From NCBI GenBank assembly GCA_003221615.1, contig QHSQ01000071.1, positions 1 through 42,347 of the forward strand: a DNA stretch of 42,347 nt, read 5' to 3'. Shown here piece after piece: positions 17,144-27,123 of the stretch. The position numbers and the translations under genes are program-made. Below the pieces are notes generated by a model. The model was not told the origin of the DNA and made no database searches. It worked only from the letters and a program-made list of their open reading frames with translations. Position 1 is the first letter of the stretch. Each line of letters begins with the position of its first letter. This DNA is from Candidatus Rokuibacteriota bacterium. GTDB taxonomy: Bacteria > Methylomirabilota > Methylomirabilia > Rokubacteriales > CSP1-6.

Positions 17144-18196
17144 TCACTTCCCCGGTACCGTCGCGCGCGTTGCGCCCTCGGGTGATTTGCGTCCAGCGGT
17201 CCGCCGCCTCGGCACCGGAGCGGCCGTCGGCCGATCGCCGTTTTGTTGCACCAGAAGGGTCGCGAGCATTTCGATCGCCCGCGGGTCGAGGGCCCGGTCG
17301 TCGATCAACACTTGCACGGTGGAACCCGCGAGTCCCCGGACCCGCTCGGCGGCCGCGGTGGAGCAGACGATCACGTCGGCTCGCCGCACCAGGCGACCCA
17401 GTGCGGCCCCCTCGGCGGGGCAGACTCCGACGAGCGCGATATTCGGCAGATTGGCGTTTGCAATCGAGTGCTCCAGATTGTGGGCCGTCTCGACGGTGGT
17501 CGAGGCGACGCCGACCCGTGTCCCCGACGGGAACTGGGCCAGGCGGTGGAGGGTCTCGAGATGCGCCTCGGCGAGCAGCGCGATCACTGGAACCCCCTTG
17601 CCCTTCAACAGGCGCTCCACCTGCGGGAGATGACAAAAGCTCGTGACTGCCGCTCGCCAGCGGCCGGCTTGCTTCGGGCGCCGCGTGACCGCCACCAGCT
17701 CGGCGAGGAGCATTTTGTCGACGCGGACCGGTAGGTGGGCCTCGAGCTGGCGGGCAAAGAAATCGAGCTCCGGCGGGCTGCACTCGACCAGCAAGACCTC
17801 GGCGGCCCCGCGAATGGCGGCGGGCCGGAGCCCGGCCAAGCTCAGGACGCCCACCGACAAGTCGTCGGCCGTCATCCCGAGGGCCGCGGCCCGGATCACC
17901 GTATCCTGCAAGAAGGTCTCGCGCAGGTGAGGGGCGGGGCGGGCGGGCGGCGCCGGGGCGACGAACACGCCCTTCCCCCGCCGCGCCTCGACGTATCCAC
18001 TTCGCTTCAAATCGTCGATGACGCGCGCGACGGTATTCGGATTGACGCCGAGGAAGCCGGCGAGCTCGCGGATGCTGGGCAGCGCTTGGTCCCGCGGGAC
18101 GCCACCGGCCTCGATGGCATGGCGGAGCTGCTCAGTCAGTTGACGCCGGATCGGGATCGGACTGTGCCCATTTATCGTGAGGTTCATCGTGCTCAC
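17144..18196 (-). CDS. GntR-family transcriptional regulator, YtrA-like DNA-binding domain with a large unknown sensor domain
   Basis: About 350 residues. The winged helix covers roughly residues 8-75: PIPIRRQLTEQLRHAIEAGG, LPSIRELAGFLGVNPNTVAR, then GYVEARRGKGVFVA. This is the pattern of the YtrA branch, but YtrA proteins are only about 120-130 residues. Here a further 270 residues follow, with alternating hydrophobic strands such as VLLVECSPPELDFFARQLEA, TRVGVASTTVETA and ADVIVCSTAAAERV, reminiscent of a two-lobed ligand-binding fold. No ligand is suggested. I prefer GTG 18196, with GAGGAG 4 nt upstream; ATG 18208 or 18187 are alternatives. Two copies of the 21-bp motif lie just upstream, so autoregulation is likely. 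Confidence 0.8.
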   Translation of the reverse strand: MSTMNLTINGHSPIPIRRQLTEQLRHAIEAGGVPRDQALPSIRELAGFLGVNPNTVARVIDDLKRSGYVEARRGKGVFVAPAPPARPAPHLRETFLQDTVIRAAALGMTADDLSVGVLSLAGLRPAAIRGAAEVLLVECSPPELDFFARQLEAHLPVRVDKMLLAELVAVTRRPKQAGRWRAAVTSFCHLPQVERLLKGKGVPVIALLAEAHLETLHRLAQFPSGTRVGVASTTVETAHNLEHSIANANLPNIALVGVCPAEGAALGRLVRRADVIVCSTAAAERVRGLAGSTVQVLIDDRALDPRAIEMLATLLVQQNGDRPTAAPVPRRRTAGRKSPEGATRATVPGK

Positions 18197-18210
18197 CGTG
18201 CTCCTCATAC

Positions 18211-18231
18211 TGTATGACTATATTAGTACAC
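18211..18231 (+). promoter_or_regulatory. 21-bp operator, copy 1 (GntR side)
   Basis: TGTATGACTA, TAT, TAGTACAC on the plus strand, 14 nt upstream of the regulator start. It has an imperfect dyad (TGTA/TACA, ACTA/TAGT) of the kind bound by GntR dimers. It faces copy 2, with centres 43 bp apart (about four helical turns). The likely leftward promoter (TTGACG at the complement of 18247-18252) runs into it. Confidence 0.8.
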
Positions 18232-18253
18232 TAGAGCGACCGCCCTCGTCAAG

Positions 18254-18274
18254 GTGTACTATTTAAGTGGTACA
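18254..18274 (-). promoter_or_regulatory. 21-bp operator, copy 2 (acyltransferase side)
   Basis: Read on the minus strand: TGTACCACTT, AAA, TAGTACAC. It overlaps the likely -10 region of the rightward acyltransferase promoter (TACACT at 18271-18276, with TCGTCA 19 nt before it). The same geometry occurs in front of groES. Confidence 0.8.
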
Positions 18275-18326
18275 CTGCGTCCGGGTGGACGGCCTCGGCA
18301 CCGTCCAGGGACGCGAGGAGGCGATC

Positions 18327-19804
18327 GTGAATGAAGGCGGGGTGGTCCTGGCGCGCGGAGGACCGGCGACTCGTCGGCATTCACCGGCTCGCCGAGGTCG
18401 CCCGGACCGCGCCGCGCCGCGACAGGCGCGGGCGGCAACCGAGCCCACGGACCGTTTCTATACCGCCGTACGGCTCGTCGTTCGGTTCTGGCTCTGGTTC
18501 TGCTTCAAGCCCGTCGACGTCCGGCACCCGGAGCACGTCCCGGCCGACGGTCCAGTGCTCCTCTGCATCAACCACCCGAACAACCTGATCGACTCCCTCG
18601 TCGTTGCGGCGGCGCTCCGGAGAAAGATCCACTTCCTCGCCGCCGCGGCGATGTTTCGTCATTGGCTGGCCGCCCGTTTCCTGCGTGCGTGCGGGGCGAT
18701 CCCCGTGTGCCGCAAGGAGGACGACCCGGCCAAGATGGACCCGAATGCGAAGGCATTTTGATCCCAGTGGCGCCGTACCTCGACGCCCATCGGGAGGACC
18801 CGAGCAAGGCGGTCGACGCCCTGACGCGAGCGATCCAGAGGGCGATGGAAGCCGAGATCGTCCACCTCGAACCCATCGAGGCAACCGAGCTCGTTCGCGC
18901 GATCGAAGAGCTCCACCGGGGTGGGCTGAGGAATGGCCTCTCGACCACGCGAGGCCTCGGTGCCTGGCCGGTCGATCCCGGAGGGCTGTCCCGCGCCATC
19001 GTCGACGCCGTGGGCTACTTCACGGCGCGCGACCCTGAGCGGATGCAGCGGCTCTGGCAACGGCTCCAGGGCTACCGCGCTCTTCTGGCTGAATATCACG
19101 TGACGGACGAGGCGGTGCAGGCACGGCTGCGACGGCCGCTGCGCCGCGAGGGGATTCGCCGCTCGTGGGAGGCGGTCGTGGGCTTCCCCTTCTGCGTCTA
19201 CGGCGGCGTCGTCAACGGCCTCCCGTACCTGCTTCCCCGCTGGCTGGCCCGCCGGCTCGCCCGGAAAGAAACCGACTACGCGACCGTGCGCTTCCTCGCG
19301 AGCGTCGCCGCGTTTCCGCTGTTCTGGACGCTCGAGACGTGGCTGGTCGGACAACTGTCCGGTGTTGCTGGGGCCGCGGTCTTCGCGCTTTCGCTGCCGC
19401 TGACCGGTGTGGTGGCGTATCGCTACCTGGTGGGCGCCGGCCGCCTGCGGAGCCGGCTCCGCTTCGGCGTCCTTGCCTTGACCCGCGCGCCGGCGGCTCG
19501 ATGTCTCATGGCCGAGCGCGAGGCGATCATCGCCGAGCTCGAGCGCGCCCAGGCGGACCACCTCGCTCGCGAAAGCCAAGAGCCTTTGAGCCCGCTCGAC
19601 CTCCGCTACACCTCAGCGGACGCCAGGAGAGCGGTGAGATCGTCCCGGCTCACGACCTCCTTCTCGATCAGCAGCTTCGCCAGCGACGTGAGGGATTCGC
19701 GCTTCGCCGTCAGGGTCTTGCGGACTCGCTCGTGGGCAGCCTCGAAGAGGTTACGGATCTCGTCGTCGATGCGGCGGGCGGTCTCTTCGCTGTATTCGCG
19801 CTGA
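18327..19804 (+). pseudogene. PlsC-like glycerolipid acyltransferase with internal deletion
   Basis: The gene starts at GTG 18327 behind GAGGAGG. It has an N-terminal PlsC-type acyltransferase part with the catalytic NHPNNLIDSL motif (the HX4D equivalent) and FLRACGAIPVCRKEDDP. At about 18752-18766 the first frame ends (KAF, TGA). A second frame continues with VAPYLDAHREDPSKAVDALT, a membrane segment near FPFCVYGGVVNGLPYLLPRW, and more hydrophobic helices. About 70-80 residues are missing, including the FPEG-type motif needed for phosphate binding. The second frame runs 199 nt into the 3' end of ftsH on the other strand and stops only at 19804; the native end was probably near 19600. The 21-bp operator pair lies upstream, so it shares control with the regulator. 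Confidence 0.78.
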
Positions 19805-21459
19805 GCCATCGACGGCACGTTGAGGAAGAGCGCCTGACGCGGCGGCTCGAACGTCGCGAGCCCCAGAGCGTCCGTCATCCCGTAGCGGGCGACCATGTGG
19901 CGTGCTATATCGGTGGCCCGCTGGAGGTCATCCTGCGCGCCGGTCGAGATGTCGCCGAAGACGAGCTCCTCCGCAACGCGACCGCCGAGCAACACGTCGA
20001 GTCGATCCAGGAGCTCGGCGCGCGTCATGAGGTACCGGTCCTCGGTCGGTTGCTGCTGCGTGTACCCGAGCGCGGCCACCCCGCGAGGGATCACGGAGAT
20101 CTTCGCAACCCGATCCGCGTGCTCGCGCGACTCAGCCACCAGCGCATGGCCGGCCTCGTGATAGGCGACGATCTCCTTTTCCTTCGGGTTGATCACGCGC
20201 GATCGGCGCTCGAGACCACCCACCACACGGTCGATGGCCTCGTCGAAGTCCGTCAGATCCACGACTTCCTTGCCCTTGCGGGCGGCGAGGAGCGCGGCCT
20301 CGTTGACGAGATTGGCGAGATCGGCGCCGACGAAGCCGGGCGTCCTGGCCGCCACCAAAGAGAGATCGAGGCCGGCGGCCAGCTTGACGTCGCGAACGTG
20401 CACGTTGAGAATTTTCTCCCGCCCTTTGAGGTCGGGACGGTCGAGCACCACCTGCCGATCGAAGCGACCGGGCCGGAGCAGCGCGGGGTCCAGGATTTCC
20501 GGGCGGTTCGTGGCCGCGAGAATCATGACCCCGAGCTGAGTGTCGAAGCCGTCGAGCTCTGCGAGGAGCTGATTCAGCGTTTGCTCGCGCTCGTCGTGGC
20601 CGCCCACAATCGGGCTGACACCTCGCGCCTTTCCCAGCGCATCCAGCTCGTCGATGAAGATGATGCTCGGGGCCTTCTGCTGGGCTTGGGCGAAGAGATC
20701 GCGGACGCGCGCGGCCCCCACGCCGACGAACATCTCGACGAAGTCCGAGCCACTCAGGCTGAAGAACGGCACGCCGGCCTCCCCGGCGACGGCCTTGGCC
20801 AGCAGCGTCTTGCCGGTGCCGGGCGCGCCGACGATGAGCACCCCTTTGGGGATTTTCCCGCCGAGGCGGCGGTAGCGATCGGGGTTCTTGAGGAAGTCCA
20901 CGACCTCCATCAGCTCACCTCGCGCCTCGTCGATGCCCGCGACGTCGTCGAACGTGACGCCGGTCTTGTGCTCGACGTACACGCGAGCCTTGCTCTTGCC
21001 GATCGTCATCAGTCCCTGCTGCGGGCCGAAGCGGCGCATGAGGAGGACCCACACGCCGGCGAACACCACGGCGGGCAGGATCCAGGAGAGGAGGGTGGAG
21101 AGCCAGGTGTTCTCCACGTGCCCTGTGAACTTGACGTTCGCCTGCTCGAGCTCCGCCACCAGCCCCGGATCCTCGACCCGCGCCGCGACGAAGCGACGAG
21201 GTCCATCACCCAGCCGCTTCAGCTCCTCGACCTTCTCCTTGGGGAGCAGGGTCTCGAGCCCGTCGGCTGAGAGCGTGCCGCTGATGGTTTCTCGGTCGAC
21301 GGTGAGGTTGCTGACCTTGCCCTTCTTGGCCAGCGCCTTGAACTCGCTGTACGACAGGTTCGCGGCGCGAGGGCCGAAGAGCGGGAGCTGAAACACAAGA
21401 ATCGCAATGAGGGTGATCGCGAGATAGCCGATCGCGAATTTGCGCTGTTTGAGGTCCAT
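19606..21459 (-). CDS. ftsH: ATP-dependent membrane zinc protease FtsH
   Basis: A 617-residue inner-membrane AAA+ protease for quality control. Membrane helices lie near residues 8-28 and about 118-138. Next come Walker [19 protein letters not shown] (Ala replaces the usual Pro), the pore motif [10 protein letters not shown], Walker [12 protein letters not shown], the arginine-finger region [20 protein letters not shown], zinc motif HEAGH, and the downstream Asp ligand in [11 protein letters not shown]. All catalytic parts are present. ATG 21459 is the natural start; the frame is open much further upstream without family resemblance. It is the last gene of an operon starting at 22320, 11 nt after a small gene, and is driven from the operator-bearing divergent promoter. 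Confidence 0.95.
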   Translation of the reverse strand: MDLKQRKFAIGYLAITLIAILVFQLPLFGPRAANLSYSEFKALAKKGKVSNLTVDRETISGTLSADGLETLLPKEKVEELKRLGDGPRRFVAARVEDPGLVAELEQANVKFTGHVENTWLSTLLSWILPAVVFAGVWVLLMRRFGPQQGLMTIGKSKARVYVEHKTGVTFDDVAGIDEARGELMEVVDFLKNPDRYRRLGGKIPKGVLIVGAPGTGKTLLAKAVAGEAGVPFFSLSGSDFVEMFVGVGAARVRDLFAQAQQKAPSIIFIDELDALGKARGVSPIVGGHDEREQTLNQLLAELDGFDTQLGVMILAATNRPEILDPALLRPGRFDRQVVLDRPDLKGREKILNVHVRDVKLAAGLDLSLVAARTPGFVGADLANLVNEAALLAARKGKEVVDLTDFDEAIDRVVGGLERRSRVINPKEKEIVAYHEAGHALVAESREHADRVAKISVIPRGVAALGYTQQQPTEDRYLMTRAELLDRLDVLLGGRVAEELVFGDISTGAQDDLQRATDIARHMVARYGMTDALGLATFEPPRQALFLNVPSMAQREYSEETARRIDDEIRNLFEAAHERVRKTLTAKRESLTSLAKLLIEKEVVSRDDLTALLASAEV

Positions 21460-21470
21460 GCTCGCGGCCT

Positions 21471-21737
21471 CTATGCCGCGTGCGCCGGCACGGCGTCGGG
21501 CAATCCTTGCGCGCTCTCCTTCACGATCCGGTAGAGGACCCACCCGCTGGCGTCTTGCCCTCCGATGCGCTCGGCCCGCTCGAACAAGCTCAGCCGGCCC
21601 TTTCTCGGAGGCGATGGATATTCCGCGAGCACCGCCTTCAGGCCCAACACGGCCGCGGCCGCCGGGAGCGGCGCCTCGATGCCGTAACGCGCCAGCATCC
21701 CCCGTCTCTCGTTGTAGAACTCCATGAGCCACCTCAT
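21471..21737 (-). CDS. Small hypothetical protein upstream of ftsH
   Basis: An 88-residue soluble protein from ATG 21737, with GGGGAGG about 6 nt upstream. It starts MRWLMEFYNERRGMLARYGI and contains an Ala-rich helix (PLPAAAAVLGLKAVLAEY) and a mixed C-terminal part. I do not recognise it. Strict co-orientation, a good ribosome site and 11-nt spacing to ftsH argue that it is a genuine gene of the ftsH operon. Confidence 0.6.
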   Translation of the reverse strand: MRWLMEFYNERRGMLARYGIEAPLPAAAAVLGLKAVLAEYPSPPRKGRLSLFERAERIGGQDASGWVLYRIVKESAQGLPDAVPAHAA

Positions 21738-21769
21738 CCCCGACCTCCCCACGCCGTCGCCATCCGTTG

Positions 21770-22021
21770 TCAGCGGCAATCGCGTCGAGCCTGCCGTCGC
21801 TGCCCACGCGCGCGGCTGTGGGCCTGGATGGCGCTCGCGCGAGTCTTGGTGAACTGCCGAGCGCTCCGCGTCTCGCTCGCCGCCGCGCTCGTGGCTTTCT
21901 GGCTTTGGGCCTTGCGAGCCTCGGCCTGCTCACCGGCGGCGGCTTGCTCCGGCGACGGCTGTCGCTCGGACGCCTTCTTGCTTGTCGTCATCGAGGCGCT
22001 GCTTCGGCCCACCTGGGTCAA
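21770..22021 (-). CDS. Short Lys/Arg/Ala-rich hypothetical protein
   Basis: Up to 83 residues. TTG 22021 overlaps the stop of the zinc-ribbon gene (TTGA), and ATG 21991 is an internal alternative giving 73 residues. Composition is highly biased to Ala, Arg, Gln, Ser and Lys, ending RARGQRRQARRDCR, so it is probably disordered and nucleic-acid-binding if made. The ribosome sites are poor, so coding status is uncertain. The evidence for it is its position in the operon between two better-supported genes. Confidence 0.4.
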   Translation of the reverse strand: MTQVGRSSASMTTSKKASERQPSPEQAAAGEQAEARKAQSQKATSAAASETRSARQFTKTRASAIQAHSRARGQRRQARRDCR

Positions 22022-22320
22022 CTGAAGATCCGCCGAAGGCTGCCGAACAGGCCTGCGTCATCGGTCACGATCTGATCGAGCTCACCGAAGTCCAGCCAGA
22101 CCCCTTGGCAGCGCGAGCACTTGTCCAGCTCGATGCCCCGATAGGGGACGGGGATCAGGTCCGCGCCGCATTTCGGGCACCGGCCCCGCACCACGGAAAG
22201 AGTGTGCCGGCGAACGTCTTCGGCGGCCCGGGCCTCCCGTTCGTCGAGAACCTTCCGCTTTCGCTCGAACTCGAGTCGGGCGAAATACTCGTCTTCCTGC
22301 TCGGTCGGCTTCCCGGGCAT
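22018..22320 (-). CDS. TFIIB-type zinc-ribbon protein
   Basis: A 100-residue protein with a charged helical N-terminus ([20 protein letters not shown]), then the zinc ribbon [20 protein letters not shown] followed by [15 protein letters not shown]. This is the zf-TFIIB-like small domain found in many bacterial proteins, with four Cys as CxxC...CxxC. GAGGAGG lies about 9 nt before ATG 22320. It is the first gene of the ftsH operon, 20 nt downstream of operator copy 3. Its function is unknown; protein or RNA binding is usual for such ribbons. Confidence 0.8.
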   Translation of the reverse strand: MPGKPTEQEDEYFARLEFERKRKVLDEREARAAEDVRRHTLSVVRGRCPKCGADLIPVPYRGIELDKCSRCQGVWLDFGELDQIVTDDAGLFGSLRRIFS

Positions 22321-22340
22321 TGGTGCGATCCTCCTCTGTC

Positions 22341-22361
22341 TGTATCACTAGAATAGTACAC
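22341..22361 (+). promoter_or_regulatory. 21-bp operator, copy 3 (ftsH-operon side)
   Basis: TGTATCACTA, GAA, TAGTACAC on the plus strand. It differs from copy 1 only at one arm base and the centre. It faces copy 4, with centres 39 bp apart. The likely leftward promoter has TTGATC at the complement of 22364-22369, with its -10 inside this site. Confidence 0.82.
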
Positions 22362-22379
22362 TAGATCAATTTCGACAAC

Positions 22380-22400
22380 GTGTACTACATTAGTGGTACA
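22380..22400 (-). promoter_or_regulatory. 21-bp operator, copy 4 (groESL side)
   Basis: Read on the minus strand: TGTACCACTA, ATG, TAGTACAC. It overlaps TACACT (22397-22402), the likely -10 of the groESL promoter, which has TCGACA at 22372-22377. No CIRCE element is present between here and groES. Confidence 0.82.
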
Positions 22401-22469
22401 CTGGCTCGCTGGACAATTCCACCAGCCGCGCTCACCACCCACCCCCACGACGAGGGAGGCACCCGCATC

Positions 22470-22589
22470 ATGACTCAGGCAACCACGACGAAGCTGCGGC
22501 CGGTCCCGAACCGCGCTCCTGCCAGCCCGATGGCTCAGGCGCCGACGACGAAACTGCGCCCGCTCCATGACCGCGTGCTCGTCAGACGC
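22470..22589 (+). repeat. 60-bp imperfect tandem duplication at the groES 5' end
   Basis: Units 22470-22529 and 22530-22589 are exactly 20 codons each. They match best over the first 35 or so bases (ATGRCTCAGGC..., ACGACGAARCTGCG...). Later parts of the units have diverged, so the event is not recent. Confidence 0.75.
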
Positions 22590-22838
22590 GTCGCGGAGCA
22601 GGACGACAAGCATGGCAGCATCATCATTCCCGACACCGCGAAGGAGAAGCCGCAGGAAGGCAAAGTGATCGCGGTCGGGACCGGCCGAGTGACCGAGGAC
22701 GGCAAGAAGCTCCCCCTCGCGCTGAAGGAGGGCGATCGGATCCTCTTCGGCAAGTACTCCGGCAGCGAGGTCAAGCTCGACGGTCAGGAGTACCTGATCA
22801 TGAAGGAGGAGGACGTCCTCGGCATCGTCGGATCCTGA
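22470..22838 (+). CDS. groES: Co-chaperonin GroES with duplicated N-terminus
   Basis: A 122-residue protein; the usual GroES is about 96-100. The GroES body begins at the second Met with [20 protein letters not shown]. It contains the mobile-loop region ([20 protein letters not shown]), [18 protein letters not shown], and ends [16 protein letters not shown]. In front is a 20-residue extension, [20 protein letters not shown], which is an imperfect copy of the next 20 residues. The upstream ATG 22470 has GGGAGG 10 nt before it. ATG 22530 has none, so the long form is probably the one made. GroEL follows 55 nt later. Operators 3 and 4 lie upstream. Confidence 0.92.
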   Translation: MTQATTTKLRPVPNRAPASPMAQAPTTKLRPLHDRVLVRRVAEQDDKHGSIIIPDTAKEKPQEGKVIAVGTGRVTEDGKKLPLALKEGDRILFGKYSGSEVKLDGQEYLIMKEEDVLGIVGS

Positions 22839-22893
22839 ACGGGCGGCTCCGCCGCCGTCAACCATTACGCGCACACTCGAGAGGAAGGTCGTC

Positions 22894-24513
<1,620 letters not shown>

Positions 24514-24535
24514 GCCTCGCCGCGGTGACCAGGCA

Positions 24536-24559
24536 ACGGCGCGCGGAAACGCGCGCCGT
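24536..24559 (+). terminator. groESL terminator hairpin with GAAA loop
   Basis: A perfect 10-bp stem, ACGGCGCGCG (24536-24545) with 24550-24559, around GAAA. It lies 22 nt after the groEL stop. It has the same GNRA-loop design as the hairpin at 15542-15571, and again no U-run. Confidence 0.75.
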
Positions 24560-24625
24560 CGCCGGCGGGGCCTTCGGCTCTTCGAGGCTCTCACGTGACA
24601 CCAAACGCTGGGCCAGGGGGTGCTC

Positions 24626-24901
24626 GTGAGTTCTGTGCAGATGGCCGATCCGAAAAGGCACGCCACGCTGTCTGACGGCAGCTCCCAGATGCGAGCCATC
24701 GGGACGCTCATCGAAAACGTCGCGGACACGGATGCCACGGTGTTGATCCGAGGCGAAAGCGGTGTCGGGAAGGACCTGGTGGCCAGAGCCGTCCATGCGA
24801 GCTCGTCTCGGCGTCAGGGGCCGTTCGTCAAGATCAACTGCACACTGCTCCACAAGATCGTCGATTGCGAGCTGACGCTGCCGCTTCGGCGGCCCCGATG
24901 A
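24626..24901 (+). pseudogene. NtrC-type sigma-54 activator reduced to its two ends
   Basis: The start resembles sigma-54 activators: SSQMRAIGTLIENVADTDAT, Walker A LIRGESGVGKDLVARAVH, then PFVKINC. At that point (about 24838-24850) it passes in frame to TLLHKIVDCELTL, which matches the recognition helix and end of the C-terminal Fis-type HTH (usually RPTLLHKI). Some 230-280 residues are absent: Walker B, the GAFTGA loop, the arginine finger and most of the HTH. The stop overlaps the PBP1A start (ATGA at 24898-24901), so the end is native. It could not activate sigma-54 RNA polymerase. It may once have controlled the PBP1A-desaturase operon. Confidence 0.7.
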
Positions 24902-27123
24902 GCCCCTATGCCGCCGCCGTCGCCCGTGTTGTCCAGAGCGTGCGGTCCACGTGCTCACGCCGTGGCGTATGTCTCGTGGTGCCGCTCGTGGTGCTGCTCC
25001 CGCTCGTGCTCGCGACGTGGGGACTCGCCCATCATATCTACTTCGACCGGAGTGGTGTTCCAGAGCTCGAGCCCTTCGTTCGCTTCGAGCTCTCGAGTAC
25101 CGGCACGGTCTACGACGCACGGGGCACGGTGCTGGTCGAGCTGGCGCGGGAGTACCGCCAGGTCGTTTCCTACGAGGAGGTGCCGCTTATCCTCCGCCAG
25201 GCGATCCTGGCGGCCGAGGACAAGAATTTCTTCACCCACTCCGGCGTGGACTATCGCGCGCTCCCGCGCGTGCTCTACAGGACGGCGATGAGCTCCGTGG
25301 GTGCGTGGGGGAGCGGCAAGGGGTTCCGCCTGCGTCTCCGCCAGGGTGGCTCGACGCTCACCCAGCAGCTCGTCCGCGGTTACTTCCTGCGAGACCGGTG
25401 GAGCCGCGAGAACGACGCGACTCTCTTCCGCGACAAGCTGACCTGGCGGCTCCTCTCGGTGGTCGTGGGGGTCCCGGCCACGAACAAGCTCTTTCGGAAG
25501 CTGGAGGAAGTGCGGCTGGCGCTCTGGCTCGAGGAGGAGATGATCCGTCGCTTCGGGTCGCGAGAACGGGCGAAACGCGAGATCTTCGCGCGCTCCGCCA
25601 GCTTCAACTATCTGGGCAACGGCCGGTACGGTTTCGCCGCCGGCTCTCAGTACTACTTCGGCAAACCGTTGTCGACCTACACGATGGAGGACGCCGGGAA
25701 GGCCGCGCTGTTGGCGGGGATCACCAAGGCGCCGCGGGACTACCTTCCGGTGCCCGGCAACGCGCGGCCCCTGCGCCGCCGCAACGAGATCCTGGCCCTG
25801 ATGGCGCGCAACGGCGACATCCCCAAGAGCCTCGCGAAGCGCCTGCAGGCCGAGCCGGTGCTCGTCGCGAAGGCGACGAGCCCGGTCAAGACGCAGGCCC
25901 CCGCCGCGATCGACACGGTCTTCGACGAGCTGAGACAGCACGGTGCGGGCCGCTTCGGGGTCGAGGATCTTCTCCAGGGGCGGATCTTGGTCCACTCCAC
26001 GGTGGATCAGCGGGTGCAGACCATCGTGAACGACGCGCTCGAAACCGGTCTCGGCCACTACGAGAAGCGGCACCCACAGGCGAAGGGACTGATCCAGGGC
26101 TCGGTCGTCGTGCTCCGCAACGCGGACGCGGCGATCCTGGCCGAGGCGGGCGGCCGGTACTTCTACAAGAATCGCTATGCGCGCTACTCCGACTTCAACC
26201 GCGCGACGGGCTCGCTACGGCAGGCGGGCTCGGCGTGGAAGCCGATGGTGTACCTTGCCGCGTTCCGTGAAGGGCTCAACCTCGACACGGCGGTGCCCGA
26301 CGAACCCATCGCGGTCCCCATGGGGGCCGACCGTCCGGTCAAATGGATTGCCAACTACGACAACGAGTTCAAGGGGCGGATCCCGATGCGTCAGGCGCTG
26401 GCCGAGTCTCGCAACGCCGTGGCCGTGTGGATCACCCGTGAGATCGGTCTGGACCGAGTGATCGGGACGTCTCGAGAGCTGGGGGTTCACACTCCGCTCC
26501 AGCCATACATCACGACGGCCCTCGGGGCCTCAGAAGTGCGGCTGCTCGAGCTGGCGGGCGCCTATCGCGCGATGGCCTCCGGGATCCTGGCAGAGCCGTA
26601 CATCATCGATCGCGTGACCGATGCCGCCGGCGAGGTGCTCTACGAGGCGGCCCGAACCGCCCTCGAGTTCAGCTCCAGCCACCTGACCCTGATCCAGGAG
26701 GGGCTGCGGGGAGTGGTCCGCATTCCGAAAGGCACCGCCCATTCCCTCTACGGCCGCGACTTCCCGATCCCGGTGATGGGGAAGACCGGAACGACGAGCG
26801 ACTTTCGCGATGCGCTCTTCGTGGGGTCCACCTATGGACCGCAGGGTGTCACGGTGGCTGTCCGGATCGGCTTCGACGACAACCGTACGCTGGGTGACAA
26901 GGAGACCGGGGGCCGTGCGGCGTTGCCGATTTTCCGCGAAATCATGCTCATGACCTACCAGCAGGAGCTCGTCGGATCTGTGCCCTCGTTCCCTCGCCAG
27001 ATCGAGGAGGGGATCGACCAGTACCTGCAGCGGCAAGCCCCGGATCGCGTCGACTCGCAGGTCGAAGACCACCATCGCACCCTCACCGCCAGCCCGCACC
27101 ACCAGGGGGAGCAGGCTCGATGA
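24898..27123 (+). CDS. mrcA: Class A penicillin-binding protein (PBP1A-like)
   Basis: A bifunctional peptidoglycan synthase of 741 residues. A short cytoplasmic N-terminus and a membrane anchor (about residues 24-46, VCLVVPLVVLLPLVLATWGL) precede the glycosyltransferase domain. That domain has the catalytic Glu in ILAAEDKNFFTHSGVDY and GGSTLTQQLVR. The transpeptidase domain has the active-site motif AGSAWKPMVY (Ser-x-x-Lys), SRN (residues near 504) and KTGTTS. All catalytic residues are present. A 30-residue insert between glycosyltransferase motifs (SSVGAWGSGKGFRLRLRQ) looks longer than usual. It is coupled to the NtrC remnant before it and overlaps the desaturase start by 4 nt. Confidence 0.93.
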   Translation: MSPYAAAVARVVQSVRSTCSRRGVCLVVPLVVLLPLVLATWGLAHHIYFDRSGVPELEPFVRFELSSTGTVYDARGTVLVELAREYRQVVSYEEVPLILRQAILAAEDKNFFTHSGVDYRALPRVLYRTAMSSVGAWGSGKGFRLRLRQGGSTLTQQLVRGYFLRDRWSRENDATLFRDKLTWRLLSVVVGVPATNKLFRKLEEVRLALWLEEEMIRRFGSRERAKREIFARSASFNYLGNGRYGFAAGSQYYFGKPLSTYTMEDAGKAALLAGITKAPRDYLPVPGNARPLRRRNEILALMARNGDIPKSLAKRLQAEPVLVAKATSPVKTQAPAAIDTVFDELRQHGAGRFGVEDLLQGRILVHSTVDQRVQTIVNDALETGLGHYEKRHPQAKGLIQGSVVVLRNADAAILAEAGGRYFYKNRYARYSDFNRATGSLRQAGSAWKPMVYLAAFREGLNLDTAVPDEPIAVPMGADRPVKWIANYDNEFKGRIPMRQALAESRNAVAVWITREIGLDRVIGTSRELGVHTPLQPYITTALGASEVRLLELAGAYRAMASGILAEPYIIDRVTDAAGEVLYEAARTALEFSSSHLTLIQEGLRGVVRIPKGTAHSLYGRDFPIPVMGKTGTTSDFRDALFVGSTYGPQGVTVAVRIGFDDNRTLGDKETGGRAALPIFREIMLMTYQQELVGSVPSFPRQIEEGIDQYLQRQAPDRVDSQVEDHHRTLTASPHHQGEQAR

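Noticed and set aside
22320..22470. CIRCE element for HrcA in front of groES
   Set aside because: The region contains the 21-bp motif pair instead; no TTAGCACTC...GAGTGCTAA arms are present.
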